From positions 126,081 to 190,080 of the forward strand of contig KB310466.1 in NCBI GenBank assembly GCA_000328365.1: a DNA stretch of 64,000 nucleotides. The letters are read 5' to 3'. The DNA is from Capitella teleta (lineage: Eukaryota > Annelida > Polychaeta > Capitellidae). The position numbers and the translations under genes were made by a program. The first letter of the stretch is position 1. Each line of letters starts with the position of its first letter. The notes below the pieces were generated by a model, which was not told where the DNA came from, made no database searches, and saw only the letters and a list, made by a program, of their open reading frames with translations. Positions 1 to 12,000 of this stretch are shown piece by piece.

Positions 1-2250
1 ACAAGTAAATTGCCCGTTAATTCTGGCGCGAAACAAGCTCGAGGTAACTGAAATTTGGTGATACATGTACAATGATTCGATATTAATTATAGTGAGCTAT
101 AATTATTCACAATTTTCATGATGCAGTAGTCCATTAATATTTCAAGCTCGCAGCAGTTTTCGCTTAACAGAAACTGAACGGCAAGGGCTCTCGCATTATG
201 TACAGGTGGGTGAAATACCAATAACACGAGACGAAGCATCGGTCACCAAGAGCCAATTAAATCCACGACAAAGGACCAAACCACACAAGCAAATCTGCTT
301 GTTTCACACAAAACTGCAAGATTGATTTTCTGAACCAAATAGAGCTCATGCGGAAGTGTAATCATGGACATGGATTCATCGATATTGTCGAAGGCGTTCG
401 AGAGATCTGATCCGCCCTCGTTTTCATCTGTTTCTGAAAAGAATAAAAAGCTCTTGAACTTTGTTGAACTGCTTCAGATATATTTGCTGACACGTAAGTA
501 ATGAGGCTTAGGTAAATGGAGGCACGCGTAACGCCCTCGTTCTGGCTTTGTGCTTCGCTGATTGGCTGCATCTTGAAAGTTAAAAGAGACAGAATTGGTC
601 AGATGTCTTGAGAAAGTTTGAAAAACTCATTTAGATGCAAGATGAGAGTTTTAAAATTAAAACCAGGTCTCAGAACTGAAGGGGCTATTTGCAAAACGGT
701 GAATTTGACACCGCCTTCTAAGCAAGATGACGATGCGAGAGCTCTGCCAATTTTTCTGACAACTTTAAACCCTGTGGTCTCCTTGAGTTCGGCTTGATCA
801 GAGAATGAAGTGTGCAGAGCTCAAACAAGCAAGCGCGTCTCCCTCCCGTATAACGTTTCACACCAGAACGTGGAACATGCTATGAAGTAGTCCCGCTTTT
901 CAATATATCTTGTGAGGCCGAAATCACAAGCAGCTGCTTTATTTTAAAATCAGGAAATTCAACCAGAGGCGTGTCATTGGCACCGGTGACCCCTCCGTGT
1001 CGATATTTGCCATCCATTGTAAGCACGTGTCTGCGTGTTGCTTTATGTGTGGATGAAGCCGCAGCGGACACCTTTCATTGAAGGAGATGGACGCTGTTGG
1101 TGAAGATAGCGGCACGTGGTCAAGGCAGCGGTTGTCATGGGAACACGGCAACTGGCTGTGGTATTGTCGTCGGGGAGAACTGAGCTTTGAAGAGAGGTCT
1201 GGGAGGATGGTGTCTGGTGTTTGGAGAGAAAACACACACTCAAAGGATTCAAAGGTGATGCGATGGTATTATGGCCAAAACCATTGAGGCATCAGGAGTG
1301 AAAAGACAAAATGTCACAACTTCACGCTAAAAGAAACACGTGCTCATGGGATGCTTCGAAGCTCATTCAGATGAATCGGTGTTTCACTGCCTTCAATTAA
1401 TTACCAATACCTGATTTGTGTGTGCACCAATCACGGTAGATCCACACCTGTGCATTCCCTTATCACCTTCGCACCGTGCATTCAACTAAATATCCTCATT
1501 TTGATTGTCCTAATTTGAATTCGATCTTAGACTGTATTATTTATATAATAAAAAAAAACCAACAACAACAACAGCAACAACATTAAATTGAGAAATTCTA
1601 TTTTTCCTGTACATGTGCATATGTACATATCATTTCCGAAATGTATAAAATCGAAAACATCAATCTAATTAATCCCAAGTAAAGCCAACAATTTCCATGT
1701 GTATGTAGTCATGGCCCTCACCATTAGCTGCATGTGGCGTTTGGAAATTGCCTTCTTATCAATGTGCCAGGGGTCCACTACAATGAGTAGAGGAAAACTT
1801 TCTGCTCGCAAATGTTGTAATATTTGACTGGACGCAAAAGATCCTTGTGAGTTAATTTCGAGGCTTCGTCTGTTAATTAGGAAAAGGAAAAGAACGACCT
1901 TTCTGAAATTGGTTAGTCGATCTGTTTCTCGATTTTTTTTTTTTTTTTTTTTAATTATTATTATTATTTTTTTTTTTTTTTTTTTTAATGGCGACAAGCT
2001 GGCAACACTAGACATAGACACTTTTCGTGTGCGATGTCTCACCTTGTATACGCTATAGATAGCTCATCTTCATACCTATGGTAAAGAGAAAGATACTTTT
2101 TGCAACTCAGGCCCGACGAAGAGAAAGCTTATGATGCAATGTACTTATGAAAGCGATAATATGGCAGGTAAAACCTCACACTGGATGCCTTAAGCCTACG
2201 CATAGCTGACGGCTGAAGTCATTGATCATAGGTTATGAAATAACGAGGCC
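1..2250. other. Gene-free stretch
   Basis: I see no supportable gene here. Short open frames occur on both strands, but none has a recognisable domain, a signal peptide or matched splice sites. Two T-rich runs lie at about 1935-1986. The sequence is otherwise unremarkable and AT-rich. Confidence 0.6.
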
Positions 2251-2329
2251 AATTGAGCCACCAGTCGACTGCACCCAGTTCTCTCAAGCATGAACAGTCG
2301 ACCAAAACAGCATTTTGTGTCATTGAGCT

Positions 2330-2530
2330 TCGCCTCGCCCCGAGTGACGTCGATGCAAGCATATGGCTGTCAGACGCCTCCTTCGCTGCTCCCGCCGAAG
2401 AAAGACGGAGGCGCAATCTGGTCCCTCTTCCTCCCTGCGTGGGGGGACCCTCTCTGCCCTCGGGTGCCACGCAACTGGGAGGGCGAAAGGGGCGTGGCAA
2501 TCTGCTCCCAATTAGCAAAATGCTGTCATC
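2330..2530. other. GC-rich block in AT-rich surroundings
   Basis: This 200-bp patch is clearly richer in G and C, and in CpG, than its flanks. It contains a TGACGTC site near 2344, the core of a CRE/ATF element. Several frames stay open across it (for example 2253-2654 plus), as expected in GC-rich DNA, but the translations match nothing I know. It could be a small CpG island or promoter, or part of a repeat. Confidence 0.35.
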
Positions 2531-2919
2531 GCAAACGCTGATTGACAGCGCAGTTAGGTCGGGATGTGTTTCCGTCAACATTTTGGCGATTCGAGAGCGC
2601 TGCCTTTTGAGGCGAGAGGGATGCGCTTTCGTTGAAGTACGGCATCGATTTTGAGCGAAATGCGAAGGGCAAAATGTTATCTTTGGCAGAAAAGCACCGT
2701 CGTATACTAACCTATCAGACGAATTCTCAAACAGAACATATTATACAGTCAATCGCTGAACACAAATAATTTAATAGGTTTTCAAGTGTTTCACTTTGTA
2801 CAATGCTACAATAATTCATGCTAACTTCATCACATATTTATTACCAATGAAATACCTTGGTTTATTGCAGAAATCTACATTTCATGAAATGTGAAATTAA
2901 TTTTCATGAAATGTAGAGC

Positions 2920-3262
2920 GCTTAGGGGTGAGTGATTGGGGTTTTACGGCTCCACCCAACCCTTTCGGGTGATACGGGCGCCAGAACAGAAGGCCCGGTA
3001 CCGGGGTTTCCCCTACTCTTATCAATAAATCCCAAGGGTTCTTTATCCTGCATACCACCATAGACAGTATGTACACAGCGCCCGGTCTTGTTACGCAGTT
3101 GGGCAGCACTGCACAGTCACCGAAGAATTACAATTATAACGGATTACAATTATATTTCACAATCATAACGCCCGTGGCCTGGTCGGGTCTCGAACCCGGG
3201 ACCTCGACCCCCACGGTCGGCATTGGATTGTAGTCAGCGATTTATCCCACTGAGCTATCTGC
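2920..3262 (-). repeat. tRNA-derived SINE, near full length
   Basis: Read on the minus strand, the element starts with a tRNA-like head. It has an A box (TAGCTCAGTGGG, 3246-3257) and a B box (GGTTCGAGACC, 3186-3196), the internal promoter of RNA polymerase III. The body includes a short direct repeat (GATTACAATTATA type, about 3124-3153), then the conserved middle part, and ends in the segment about 2930-2990. A second near-complete copy lies at 49417-49712, also on minus. Partial copies lie at 18571-18730, 20378-20412 and 57765-57905. Confidence 0.8.
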
Positions 3263-4290
3263 ATAACGAATGCCACCACAGAAGAAAACAAAACCAACTA
3301 AATGACACTCGGGTCAATTATACGGAGCCAGTTAACTATTCCAAATGTGAGGTTTCACTGCCATGGGCCAGCTGCTGGTTGACACTGCAATGATTGAATG
3401 ACATGCTGATCGATCGCCAGCACTGTCGATGTCTCAAAGATCGTGCATGCATAATCAGGCATTTCACTGGTTCCCTGGTCATATATATAATGACACAGGC
3501 ACACATCGATGACAGGTGGTATCTCATTGGCTGCTATTTATAGTAACATTTATTCAACTGGTCGTATTCAGCAAATACTGTGAATTAATTTTCACTCGCT
3601 TCGCCTTGTGAAAGAAAGTATTCCCATCTTGGGAATTCCAAGTGACGTCAAGTGAAATCGAGTGAAATGGATGTACCAAAATAGGGGTAAGTTTTCATCG
3701 GTGCGTGAGGGCGCTTCCTTTTTAGTAGCGCCGGAGACCAGTGAAAATCAGGCATGTTCTGCACGAGCGGCAGCAGATCAAATTCATAACGCATTCTACC
3801 GTGTCATAACGCACCTTCTTTCTGCTTTCATTTGCTTCACAGGCTTCCTTTCACAGGCCATCCAACATAGTGGACATCTTCAAAGTGCTCTCATCCTGGT
3901 TATATGGCCAACACCCATCATTATTTTGGTCATTGCATCAGATGAGGATGTCTTCCATAATCTTCTCTTGGACTTTGGACGATTTCCTTGCGGTGTTTGT
4001 CACTCCGAGCAAAAAAAAAACTTATGACAAACGATAGGCCTACTAGGTTGTCTTCATTTTCTCAAAGAAACTGATAATGATCTGGACAGATCTATACGAG
4101 ACGCTACCAAACCGACAAAAAGCCCTGAATCATTATGCTTATTATTAAATGAAACCTATATTGGTTGCTAGGCAACATGTGCCAAAGCAAGTGAGATTCG
4201 GGCAACCTTCTCTCCTCTTAGGCTCATTACTTCAGGGCCCTCCCTCGTAAGTCTATGTTTAACTTTGGCCGCTTTGGGCGCACATGACCT

Positions 4291-4500
4291 AGTTCGAGGG
4301 AAGCCGCCTTCCTGGATGCTGTCCTGGACGAATACCTCTTCCAGCACGTAGCAGCACCAACTCGATGCAGAGGACAAGACCACGCCAATATACTCGATCT
4401 CATCTTCACTAATGAAGAACAAATGATAGAAAATCGCACGTTGGAAGCAGCTCCCCTTGAAAAGAACGACCTCTGTGTGATGAAGCTCATCTGCTACACT
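4291..4500 (+). mobile_element. LINE fragment: end of the endonuclease domain
   Basis: Seventy codons are open on the plus strand. They contain a block typical of non-LTR retrotransposons of the CR1/Jockey kind: FLDAVLDEYLFQHV, then APTR, then a stretch ending LDLIFTNEE, then APLEKNDLCV. In intact elements this block (FLD..L...L.Q.V..PTR....S.LDLVFTN...PLG.SDH) ends the apurinic endonuclease before the reverse transcriptase. Here the canonical S-D-H is N-D-L. The frame closes upstream at a stop and no reverse transcriptase follows, so this is a dead fragment. Confidence 0.75.
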
Positions 4501-6166
4501 AAAATGCCATATGGAAACGCCTTGAAATTTGATTTCCAATTTCCGGAGTTTATGCATGTATCTTACAGTAAAAAGTACACTCATATACCCATACTAATGT
4601 ATACCTGTAGGGTGTAATCAAATTCATGTGCTATACCGAGCAAGCATGAATTTGGCGAGTACCATGCAGTGTGTAATGGAATTAAGACAAATTAGAGTGA
4701 GGGCGAATCGAAGGACGGTGAGGTCGACCAGGTATGGAATAGAGATTGAAGAGACGTACATACGTACAGATATTAAGGCATTTACACCACAATACATCTT
4801 CCTATATCTCACACTGCTCACGAAAGGTGATCATTTTGTTTATGCAGGTATATTAATAATGTACATAATAACAATTTCATACCAAGAATAATTATTATGC
4901 ATTAGCAGTATACAGCATAATTAACTATTGGATCACACGAGTGGTCATTCGCACTTGAGATGCTCAAATTGTGCAAACATTTGTTGTCATATTTATTTAT
5001 TCAAATTGTTAATTAAGTACACTCGTGTACTGCTTATTGCATACACACTACCTTAAGTACTTAATGGCAAATTCCTTTCAATTTGTATTTCCGTGATTCC
5101 AATGTAACCGCATGTATTACATATACATGCGTGTAGTTTTGTACCCATACTCAAGGGTGTATACTGCGACAAAGCCCAAAATATTTCTAATTTCTGCGTT
5201 ATGAAACACAAGCTCATTTGGTGACACATGCTCATTTGGTGACAAATTTGGGAATGTGCCAACCCTGACCATCCCATGAGATCATTTTCCTTCTTCAAGA
5301 AGTCTGCGATAACCGTAGCAAGTTATGAGTGAGCATAACTTTTCTGTAGTGGTCGGACATACGAGAGAGAAGGAAGAGAGAAAGAGAGTTGGGAGGTAGG
5401 AGAGGAGGATAGAAGGTGAGAAATCAGGACTCAATATTAGAGAGGAATTTACGTTTTAAGCTTTTTTTTCTAACTCTGGAGATGGATGCGTCGTCGGAAA
5501 GTTCAATAATTAAATTATAACCAATCAAATTAATATTCCTGATTTATGGGCAGCACTGTGTCTGTATTGTACGAAATAGATTATTTATTTTCGATTTATC
5601 TGTGTATAATAATTGTGCATACACTTACTACGTTGCCTATAATATTAGTAGTCTAGTAGTATACTAGTAGAGATCACGTGACGTCGGGGATTAAAACGGC
5701 TGCACGTGCAAAGCGACGCTTGATGATTGAATTTCAGATGATAAAATATGTTTTATCGATTCATGCACTAACCGGTAAATGATGGACGAGTGTTCAAATG
5801 TGTTTCCTGTTCGATAGTGCAATTGTAAGTGTCGTGTGTTAATTGTTTTCACATTAAGACGACGCAGCCTTATTATACACCTATTATGTATGGTACTCAT
5901 TCAGCCATGACAGGCATACATGTATGTGGAATTGACCATGAACCCGAACCGCTAACAGTGGCTATTCGACCATTAATTATGGGTTCGATTGTTTGAGCCT
6001 AAAGTCAATATTGTCATGCAGCTTCCAAGTGGATGTATATATTTATGTATTTGTCATGCGTAATGTCAATGATACCAGATGGTAGATAAGAAGTTGTCGC
6101 GGTTAATCCGCAAGATCATCATCGCCAGATATAGTAGATATATGGTTGCCGTTAAAGTCTCGAGGG
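4501..6166. other. Gene-free stretch
   Basis: AT-rich sequence with short unsupported open frames on both strands. A purine-rich run (GAGA/GGAAG type) lies at about 5366-5430. I see no domain, splice set or RNA gene. Confidence 0.55.
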
Positions 6167-6555
6167 AGAACTGGTTAAAAATTGACTTTGAGTCGTTATT
6201 TGATGCACCATAAATGATTCCTATGCCTGGCCCACACAAGGAATATCATCGCTAACGATTTCGCGGGCGATATATTGCTAACTAGGCGTGACGTCAGCAG
6301 CTGTGATGAAACACCGAGTTCCCCATCTGTTACAATGGGCCTCGTCATATCAGCGTGTCCTGCGACTAAACCCTTGGATATTTTTTTATTTTCTTTTCGG
6401 AAATAGATAGAATAATCATTTTGCCACCAGTCAGGCGCGAACAAATTTTTTTTTTCGCTATTTTTCTTATTTTAACAAGCGATTTTCTAGGACACCTACC
6501 ATGTTTCTCATCCTGAAACAGTAAAAAGGTCAGCCAGAGTGCACCACGCATGCGC
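6167..6555 (-). repeat. Dispersed repeat, inverted copy of 30387-30786
   Basis: About 390 bp here match 30387-30786 in the opposite orientation, with scattered substitutions and small indels. Shared blocks include the GCGCATGCGTGG start, the CTGGCTGACCTTTTTACTG block and the CGCGAAATCGTTAGCGATGA block. The copy is cut off by the assembly gap at 6556, so its other end cannot be seen. It is probably a non-autonomous transposon. No coding capacity is visible. Confidence 0.7.
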
Positions 6556-6858
6556 NNNNNNNNNNNNNNNNNNNNNNNNNNNNNNNNNNNNNNNNNNNNN
6601 NNNNNNNNNNNNNNNNNNNNNNNNNNNNNNNNNNNNNNNNNNNNNNNNNNNNNNNNNNNNNNNNNNNNNNNNNNNNNNNNNNNNNNNNNNNNNNNNNNNN
6701 NNNNNNNNNNNNNNNNNNNNNNNNNNNNNNNNNNNNNNNNNNNNNNNNNNNNNNNNNNNNNNNNNNNNNNNNNNNNNNNNNNNNNNNNNNNNNNNNNNNN
6801 NNNNNNNNNNNNNNNNNNNNNNNNNNNNNNNNNNNNNNNNNNNNNNNNNNNNNNNNNN
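6556..6858. other. Assembly gap (303 N)
   Basis: Run of N. It starts exactly where the repeat shared with 30387-30786 should continue and is followed by a short (AT)n run. The open frames that appear to cross it are artefacts of translating N. Confidence 0.98.
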
Positions 6859-7605
6859 ATATATATATATACATATAAATGTTATTTAATATGTACTCAT
6901 ATCAAATAACATTTATCCAAAAGTGCAATTAAATTGCATAAAGTGCGTTTGAAGCATCATGTGGATGGAGAAATAGATGTAATTAGCTCGTAATTTCTTA
7001 TTTTCATCAGCTCTTCTGCTATATTTTATTAACTTATATATTTATTAGCATTGGTGCAATAAAGCGTGAATGTGTGCGTGAAGGCAGTTTCAGGAGCTTT
7101 CAGATACACTTCCTCCAGAAAGTGTAAAAACAGTTACTTTGAAGTCCCAATGAGGGCAGCCATAATATGACGTGCAGAACGTGCGAAACAAGTGTCGTGT
7201 GACATCTAAAGAGCAACGCTTAAAATGCATTAATTATGGTAGCATTTTTTCCCCACAATGTGCTCAAGGTGGCTTGCTTTTGCTGCACAAGGGATGCTAA
7301 CGTAAGCGGTCTGCTCAAGCTTTTGGCGCTGTTAATTTCACATGGAATTGGTTCGAAAAATCCTCGCATATATGCCCAGCACTCTTTTCATCGCCTCACG
7401 AGATGGGGCTATCAGAGCAACATCAACTGCATAGCAGAGGGCTCCAGCATATCGGTGTCCGATGTAGCATCCTACTTCTGATTTCTGAATAACATTGTTT
7501 CATTGGTGTGATCCATTGTATGCCTATAATATTATAATATATGTAGGGCCCTAACGCCCTTGTACAGAGTGAGATAGAGAAATGGTCATGATGATAGAAA
7601 TATTA

Positions 7606-8267
7606 TACACAGTGGGCCAAAGGTAGTCTATCTACTCCAGGTTAAAGATCTCAATGCTTTTCAAAGGCGCTGCGCATTTCTGAGAAAACAGATCGAAATG
7701 TGAACACCACGCTAAGATAAGAGAAATTAATACTTGGTTTTGTTAGTTTAACATTTTATATATGTTGTTATTCCTATCATTTATATTTCAATTTAATCAA
7801 CATTTATGCCGATTTATCTCAACAAATAGAGTGCATTCAACATTTCGTGATATTTCCACTTTTGGCAGCAAACAGAGCCCCGGACCATGGATAAGCTTCA
7901 TTGAACGGATAATTAAGGCAACGCTCTCGTTCTATTGTTCTATTTGAGAGTGCTATTGTTGTGACAGTAGCACTAATGTTTATCTCCTAAAATCAAAATA
8001 AAGCAGAGAATTTATATTGAATCGCCATCCAAGAGATGACATTCCTTAATGATCACTCAGGGGCTCATCTGATTTTGCTCTCACCTTTCGCATTTAAATT
8101 GTCTTCACATCAAAATAAACTTTTTATTTCAATTCTTTGTGTAAATGGGCACAAAATAACATAGTCAATCCATACCAGGTAGTTGTTTTTTAATAATTGA
8201 TAAATTTTAGCCAATTTTAAAGTTTTTTTACATGGAGTAGATAAGACTACTTTTGGTCCACTCTGTA
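7606..8267. mobile_element. Tc1/mariner-type MITE, family 1, copy 1
   Basis: A 662-bp element bounded by TA. The left end reads CACAGTGGGCCAAAGGTAGT. The reverse complement of the right end reads CAGAGTGGACCAAAAGTAGT, and both arms continue into CTATCTACTCCA-like sequence. Ends beginning CAGTGG after a TA target fit the Tc1/mariner superfamily. No transposase frame is present, so it is non-autonomous. Further copies lie at 28815-29490, 46782-47310 and 45378-45470. The inner block GGACCATGGATAAGCTTCAT is well conserved between copies. Confidence 0.8.
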
Positions 8268-9075
8268 TATCGTATTCGCTGTAACAAATATGCTTATACC
8301 GCTGAACTCGGCAACGTAACACAATAAACACAATCAATTAAAACTTATGGGTGGCATGTACATTCATATAATACATTACGCTTATTAATTAGTTAATTAC
8401 GTGGTATATCATTATGTTCACGTGCCTAATTGTGGCATAGCTAAATATAAAGACGAGTGCATATTGGACTCTTGACTCTGAGCTTTTGGAGAATAAAAGC
8501 TGCATGGTTTTATTCTAAATTATTCACATCAGCTTTAGCAGCTATGTATCAGACAAACATGGCAAACTTGAACAATAATTCTGTATAGCATAGTTATGGT
8601 AGAATCTGCAATCAGCCATATTTATAATCACAGAGGATATGCTAATCTAATCATGTAGAACTAATAAAAAGTTCTATGAAATGATGCCCTGAGACAACGG
8701 GTTCAGTTCACCCCCACCCCATCTGAACCCACATACGGGGACATGCAGCGCGTGCTGTGCATGTCAAACATCCACCCCCCCCCCCTTTCCCCCTCCAGCA
8801 GGCCATATTCCCCCATTGAGTTCCCACACAGCTCACGCGCATGGAAACCAAGCGCACCTTGCTCTTGCTCCTTGATCGCGCTCAGCATTAGCATAAATTT
8901 ACAGTAATCTCGCCTGATCACCTAATTCTGAAGTTTTTGCTGCGAAGCCCAAATCTGCAGCCGCGTGAGCCCCTGGTATTGAAAGTGCGCGTGGCTGCTG
9001 AAGCGAATCTCCAGCGTTCATTCAAGCTCGCCTGGCTGTGCCGTTGACATTGGTGAACGGTGCTGTCAAATCACC

Positions 9076-12000
9076 ATGGAAGAGGACCACGACGAACGAT
9101 TAACCCAGAAAGATAATTTCAAGCTGTTCTGGAAGAAGAAGAGATATTCTGTGTACTCTCTGGTTTTACTGACCGCCACGTACTTGTTGAACCAGAGCCA
9201 AACGTGAGTACTGCTACTTAACACACGTGCTTTCATCGTAAACAAACGCACGTGGTTCATCAAGGGCGAGTCTATTGCGAAAGAGCGGGGGTGGAGGGTG
9301 TGCCCGATAAATTATGCGAGGCGCGTGTGCGTGCTTGAACTGTGTACATGAAGCAAAGACTGAAAGAGGCAAAGACATGTACTGTAATTGGAGCACCGAT
9401 ATCCTCCTCAAGTGTGTGACACGTATAAATGTTAGTAAATTAAATAATATATCTATGTTTTGTAACTGTAGATAATCAGATCATGTGATCAGGTTCAGCT
9501 CAATAAAAGATCAAAGATCATTACAGCTCATCCATGTGACCTTTAACCCCCGCGGTAATTTCTAGGCCTAAAGCCAATTGAAGGCATGAGAATAATTACG
9601 AATGAACTATTAGAATCACCATCTGATAAAACAAATAGTAATAATTATGTAGGCATCCTGTGATACGCAAAACATGCCAAGTTGGTGCTGCTCAATCTTT
9701 TCATGAGAAACAAAATGTAAAATTTATTCTGTTATCTATAGGATCAATACATATACATATAAAATATATTATATCCTGACTCGTAACCCCTATGACAGGC
9801 GTGATGCGATATCCATAGAATGCAGATGTCATTCTGTATTGTGTTCATTATGACGGCTGTATGTGATGTACCCTTATATATATTATTACACCAGCACTAG
9901 TCATAATTTCACATTATATATTTTTTCCCTGTTTAATTCAGCAAATAAATGGTTATGTCTCTCTGTCTATTACATGCACCAAACACACGGCAGGGTTCAA
10001 AGGTCACTGTTGAAATATATTTCGTAGGATTCCACCCTCTCCCTCCTCTCAATGGAGATAATAAAATAATTAAGTGAATTGAAACAAAGGGAATAAAGAT
10101 GCCTTATTAGAATTTTTGCTTTCTTTTAATCTTGACGGATGTTCCCCTTATATTCCCTTGACCTCTTATATTCATGCTGCTGAGTGGTCTCTCTTTTTTG
10201 GGGGGTAATTAGAGGAAGAAAGAACAAGGAAATGAACCAAATGAGGAATTAATTTGAGATTATATACACTGGGAGAGAAAATCATAACGTTTTACTTATT
10301 ATAAGCATTAACAATATTTAATGTCATATTATTGTAAAATATTGATCTGACACCAAATATGTCAATTATAAAAATACTGACCTATATTATATCTACACAT
10401 TGATGTCATTTGATTCCAAAACTAACCATCACGAAGCAAGATATAGGCTAAATTAGGTTATGATCATATTTAGACATTCACAGATTGTGACACAAAATAC
10501 GGCCCGATGAATTATTGTAATAGATTGACCAGACACTAAGGGCAGTGATTTGTGTTAAATTAACTGTATAATGTCTGGATATCATGCCTTATTAGTTACA
10601 TGGCGAAAAAAAAAAAAAAAACGAAAAAAACGTCATAACGACCTTGAACTTGTAATGACATAATTGAAAATTATCGATAGATAGACAATTTATTTTATCA
10701 ACTATTACTGAAAATTACAGCATGATATCGCGCTTGACGAAGAAGTTATATTAGATTGTAAAATCACATTTTCACAATTTCGACTATTGCGCAATAATGA
10801 CGCCACTGAACATGCAAAGTACGAAGCTCACTTTCGTCGAAAATGACGCGTTGAACAATTTAACGAAAAAATTAGAACTTTATGACAAGTATCAATGAAA
10901 TAGAGGTAATCAAACGTGTCACATATTTATGGTCATTGTGACCTTGCTCTTTGACCTTTGACCTACAAAATACTTTCGGACACGGATATTGTCATAATTG
11001 ATATACGTGTGAAAAATGAACGATGAAACATATTGTTGACCAAAAAATCTTTCCAGATGGCTATAATTATGCAATGATAGATTTATGTTATTGCATGTCA
11101 ATCAATTCTGCGTAATTAGGTCAATCCGTGGAAATTATGTGTATGAAATATAGATAAGCAGCTACAAGCCATCAATGATATTGTTGTTATTGTATTTGTT
11201 GTAATCTTTGTTAAGTATGTTAAGTTGTCAAAAACACCAGTGCACATGCCATGATAGTTGACAGTGGAAAGAGGTCTGGAAGGAGGCGGAGACCACCAAC
11301 CTCTGACCTTGGGTATAAGGCACGTACTTTATTACTATTAACTTTTAATTACTTACCTCCTCGGACGATATAAATATTGGTTTGATTTCGAGGCTAAAAT
11401 AATATTGAAGATCACCGCAGCGAACATCCAGGCCAGACAGGAGTCAAATTATATTCATTTGGTTAATTTGATCAAAGTAACAATGCCACTCCCGATTAGG
11501 ATGTGTTTGCACCGGCGTTCATATATTTCTCATTTTTTATTATTATTTTTTTTTTTTTTTGTATTTAGATCAGGACCAAATGTGCTATACTCATTGCAGC
11601 AGATTCGGATGCATGTTACAAATTTTTGACATTCTTACACTGCATTAAAAATTATTATTAAGAGTAAAATATATTTGGTGATAAGGTGATAATTATATCT
11701 TGTATTTAAGTTAATACCAGTAACCGCTAGCTGTCAGCATATAATATTAATTATTTCATTAATTTCATAAATTGTTTTGTTTGTTTTGTTTGTTTTTTGT
11801 TTTTGTTTTTTTTTTTTTTCAATTTACTCACCAAAACATGGGGAAACTACCCGGTTTCTTTTTCAAGTTACTTTGGGAAAAATAGTTAGCATACATGACC
11901 TATTATAACCTTACGCTATAGCAATTCCTGTATACATACATTATACGCGGCCCTATCACTAGAGTATCATTGACCACGTGTTTGAAACGACTTCGATTAT

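Noticed and set aside
3180-3262. A tRNA gene
   Set aside because: A and B boxes are present, but arms do not fold into a proper cloverleaf and the sequence continues into a repeated body also found at 49417-49712: it is a SINE head.
6530-6909. Long frames of 114-119 codons across 6556-6858
   Set aside because: They consist almost entirely of N and are translation artefacts.
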